Of a stretch of DNA of 6,311 nucleotides, positions 4,479-6,311 are shown in pieces. Origin of the DNA: Candidatus Bathycorpusculum fermentans (lineage in GTDB: Archaea; Thermoproteota; Bathyarchaeia; Bathyarchaeales; Bathycorpusculaceae); assembly GCA_009787175.1 (NCBI GenBank), contig WRGM01000084.1, forward strand, positions 1-6,311. Reading direction: 5' to 3'. The position numbers were made by a program, and so were the translations under genes. Position 1 is the stretch's first letter; each line of letters opens with the position of its first letter. The notes under the pieces are model-generated. The model ran no database searches. It was not told the origin of the DNA and saw only the letters and a program-made list of their open reading frames with translations.

Positions 4479-5198
4479 GTGGTTTGGATGCTCTGCGGTT
4501 GTGAGGTTCTTACGCCTTTAGGTGGAACTGATGTTCCTACGGTGTGTATGAAGAATAATTTGAAGTGGTTAGGTAGTTATACTTGGCATACTTCAACTGT
4601 TAAGGGGGTTGCTAATGCTAGAAATGAGTTGTTGAGGAAGGCTACGGCTCCATTGGTTTTGTGGTTGGATTCTGATATAGCGTTAGATTTTGATCCTTTT
4701 CCTGTTCTTTATGATGTTATGCAAAAGTTTGGTGTGTCAGGTGTTTGTGCGGGTCAGTTAACGGTTGGTAGTAAATGGTTTCTTAAAGTTGCTGCTGAGA
4801 TGGATAGGTTGGAGATAGAGCGGCATGGTGGTGTAAAGATTGTTGAGTCTAGGGCTTTTCAGTGTGCTCTCTATAAGCGTGAAGATCTGCTTAAAGTAGG
4901 TGATTTTAATCCTGTTTTTGATGTTGCCGGAGAAGATAATGATGTAGTGAGGCGTATGTTAGCGGCTGGGTTGTTAGTTTTGCATAGTAATAGGATAATT
5001 GTTAAGCATCATGTTAATGAGAAGACATATTGGGGTAAATTTAAGGGTTATCATGAAGGGTTTAGGCGGCTTGCTGCAACTATAAATGTTGAGTATCAGC
5101 CTGAAGTGCAAGGGTCTGCTTTTGATTTTAGTATGTTTCGTCGTATGCCTTTAAAGTATCCGCTTTATAAATTGAAAGAAAAACTTTCTCTTATGTGA
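4479..5198 (+). CDS. GT-A fold (family 2-like) glycosyltransferase
   Basis: 239 residues from GTG 4479, which follows AAGG (4469-4472) by 6 bases; ATG 4488 is the alternative. The central part carries the GT-A signature: VANARNELLRKA (44-55) leads into LVLWLDSDIAL (59-69), where D64-S-D66 is the DxD motif that binds metal and nucleotide-sugar. Residues 122-140 (VESRAFQCALYKREDLLKV) match the acceptor-side segment that usually precedes the catalytic ED, here G151-E152-D153 in VAGEDNDVVRRMLAAG. Histidines 177-178 may complete the metal site. The N-terminus is short: EVLTPLGGTDVP replaces the usual VSIIIPTYN strand, so either this is a divergent subfamily or the gene is trimmed at its 5' end. 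It is predicted cytoplasmic, transferring a sugar to an unknown acceptor. The TGA overlaps the ribosome binding site of the next radical SAM gene, so the two are translated together. Coding is strongly T/G-rich. Confidence 0.85.
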   Translation: MVWMLCGCEVLTPLGGTDVPTVCMKNNLKWLGSYTWHTSTVKGVANARNELLRKATAPLVLWLDSDIALDFDPFPVLYDVMQKFGVSGVCAGQLTVGSKWFLKVAAEMDRLEIERHGGVKIVESRAFQCALYKREDLLKVGDFNPVFDVAGEDNDVVRRMLAAGLLVLHSNRIIVKHHVNEKTYWGKFKGYHEGFRRLAATINVEYQPEVQGSAFDFSMFRRMPLKYPLYKLKEKLSLM

Positions 5199-5200
5199 GG
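5197..5200 (+). promoter_or_regulatory. GAGG ribosome binding site overlapping the glycosyltransferase stop
   Basis: The stop TGA (5196-5198) and GAGG (5197-5200) overlap. GAGG is 7 bases before ATG 5208 and only 4 before GTG 5205, which favours the ATG. The overlap implies coupled translation of the two proteins. Confidence 0.7.
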
Positions 5201-5207
5201 AAAAGTG

Positions 5208-6206
5208 ATGGTTGCGCCTAAATTTTTAACTTTTTTTGTTACAAATAAATGTAATGCCATGTGTAGTCATTGTTTTAACTGGAAAGCTCCTACAATTAAT
5301 GAGTTAAGTTTGGATGAGATTAAAAAAATTGATTTTAGTGTTTTTGATTCTGTTTCCATTACTGGTGGAGAACCAACTTTACGTGTTGATCTTGCAGAAA
5401 TTTGTAGGCATGTGGTTAAGAATAAAATTTATTTAAATACCAACGGTCTAATGCCTCAGCGTATCATGGAGGTCATTGAGAAAGTAGGTGCTGATTTAGT
5501 TAATGTCACTGTTTCTCTTGATGGTCTTAGGGATTTACATGATAAGCTTCGTAGTGTAGCCTGTTTTGATGCTGCCGTTGAAACTATACAGCTGTGTAAA
5601 GATGCCGGTGTAGATGTTACCGTTCTTACAACTGTTTCTCGTTTTAATATGGCAAATATTTCTTCATTTATAGATTATCTTAAGGCGTCAGGTTTGTATG
5701 CTAGAAGAGGTGATATAGTTTTCAATATGGCTCGTGGGGTTGAGCATGTTTTCAATTTTGACTCTTCTATTGGTTTTTACCATAACCCCCGTCATGATGA
5801 GGTGATATTATCTCTTGTAGAGCTTCAACATGTTTACTCTCAAATAGCATCGTATATGGTTAATCAGAATAGGGTGGTTTGGGAGTACTCTATTAAAATG
5901 CTCTGTGAACATAAAAAACTTGTTGATTGTTACGCAGGAAATCTAGACATGGTTCTTCACGCTAACGGCGATGTTGCTGCATGTGAATACTCCAAACCAT
6001 TTGCAAACATTAAAGATTATAATTTTGATCTTCTCGCATTATGGAATAGCAAAGCCGCTGATAATACTCGAAACAAGTTAAACCGCTGCTATTGTATACA
6101 TCCCTGTAATTTGAACACGGCAATTCCAAGAACATTTACAGGTGCTCTCAAACTTGCACCCGACATAGCTAGAAACAAGATAAAACAGTTCAAAAACAAA
6201 TTGTAA
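5208..6206 (+). CDS. Radical SAM protein with C-terminal cysteine-rich (SPASM/twitch-like) region
   Basis: 332 residues from ATG 5208. The radical SAM CxxxCxxC is C15-C19-C22 in VTNKCNAMCSHCF, the usual wording of SPASM-group enzymes. GGEP is at 53-56, and VNVTVSLDGLRDLHDKLR continues the barrel. The C-terminal part has C241 (DCYAGN), then HANGDVAAC ending at C259, and finally CYCIHPC with C294, C296 and C300. Five cysteines can hold at least one auxiliary 4Fe-4S cluster. The CX2CX5C core of a full SPASM is absent, so it differs from the first radical SAM protein. The LHANGDVAACEYSKPFANI wording is the common 'marker, GxVxxC, GN' stretch of these domains. A basic tail follows. The immediate glycosyltransferase neighbour suggests a shared role, for example in sugar or peptide modification linked to surface glycans. 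The reaction is unknown. The last 280 bases turn A/C-rich. Confidence 0.92.
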   Translation: MVAPKFLTFFVTNKCNAMCSHCFNWKAPTINELSLDEIKKIDFSVFDSVSITGGEPTLRVDLAEICRHVVKNKIYLNTNGLMPQRIMEVIEKVGADLVNVTVSLDGLRDLHDKLRSVACFDAAVETIQLCKDAGVDVTVLTTVSRFNMANISSFIDYLKASGLYARRGDIVFNMARGVEHVFNFDSSIGFYHNPRHDEVILSLVELQHVYSQIASYMVNQNRVVWEYSIKMLCEHKKLVDCYAGNLDMVLHANGDVAACEYSKPFANIKDYNFDLLALWNSKAADNTRNKLNRCYCIHPCNLNTAIPRTFTGALKLAPDIARNKIKQFKNKL

Positions 6207-6256
6207 CGTCTACTTGACCTGATTTGCATTATAGCAACTTGATTTTACATTGATAG

Positions 6257-6264
6257 TTTATATA
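6257..6264 (+). promoter_or_regulatory. Consensus archaeal TATA box near the right edge
   Basis: TTTATATA at 6257-6264 is the archaeal box A consensus. A start would fall near 6285, and an ATG at 6302-6304 (ATGAGAGCA) could open the next gene, which leaves the window after three codons. The gene itself cannot be judged. Confidence 0.45.
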
Positions 6265-6311
6265 TCTTGGTTGTGTATGGTTCTTTAGGTAGTTATTTGA
6301 CATGAGAGCAA

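Overview
The window reads as archaeal, AT-rich DNA. The best evidence is the three tRNA genes. All three encode their 3' CCA. The Ala and Phe genes have the D-arm and T-arm style common in archaea: GATC..GATC D-stem in Ala, and TTCAAA T-loops in all three. TATA-like box A elements, rather than -10/-35 pairs, lie 20-35 bases before several genes. Bacterial-like Shine-Dalgarno sites are also used, often with TTG or GTG starts. The wording of a decayed tyrosine integrase (HTFRHWKATM..YHRTKD) recalls uncultured Thermoproteota such as Bathyarchaeia. That lineage call is a recollection-based inference, not a result.

Layout. 1-373: tRNA-Phe on the minus strand in otherwise non-coding DNA. 373 to about 810: a broken minus-strand integrase, followed back to back by a plus-strand pair at 891-1517 made of a short antitoxin-like ORF and a GNAT acetyltransferase, probably a toxin-antitoxin module. 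1518-1904: T-rich spacer with tRNA-Val. 1905-2978: a radical SAM/SPASM enzyme with a complete set of auxiliary-cluster cysteines. 3027-3953, convergent: an OB-fold plus HD-domain protein resembling the YhaM 3'-5' exoribonuclease. 3963-4277: a 315-base non-coding region rich in nested inverted repeats. 4278-4355: tRNA-Ala. 4479-6206: a tightly coupled pair made of a GT-A glycosyltransferase and a second radical SAM enzyme. 6257-6311: a TATA box and perhaps the start of another gene.

How the parts fit. Three tRNA genes in about 4 kb, a dead integrase, a TA-like pair and small two-gene cassettes suggest an accessory region built by insertion near tRNAs. The glycosyltransferase and second radical SAM protein almost certainly act in one pathway, because the stop of one overlaps the ribosome binding site of the next. 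The substrate cannot be read from the sequence; a surface glycan or a modified peptide are both possible. No RiPP precursor peptide is convincing here.

The oddest global signal is strand composition. Coding strands are T/G-rich almost everywhere, but the last third to half of the first radical SAM gene and the last sixth of the second one turn A/C-rich, as if read or replicated in the opposite sense.
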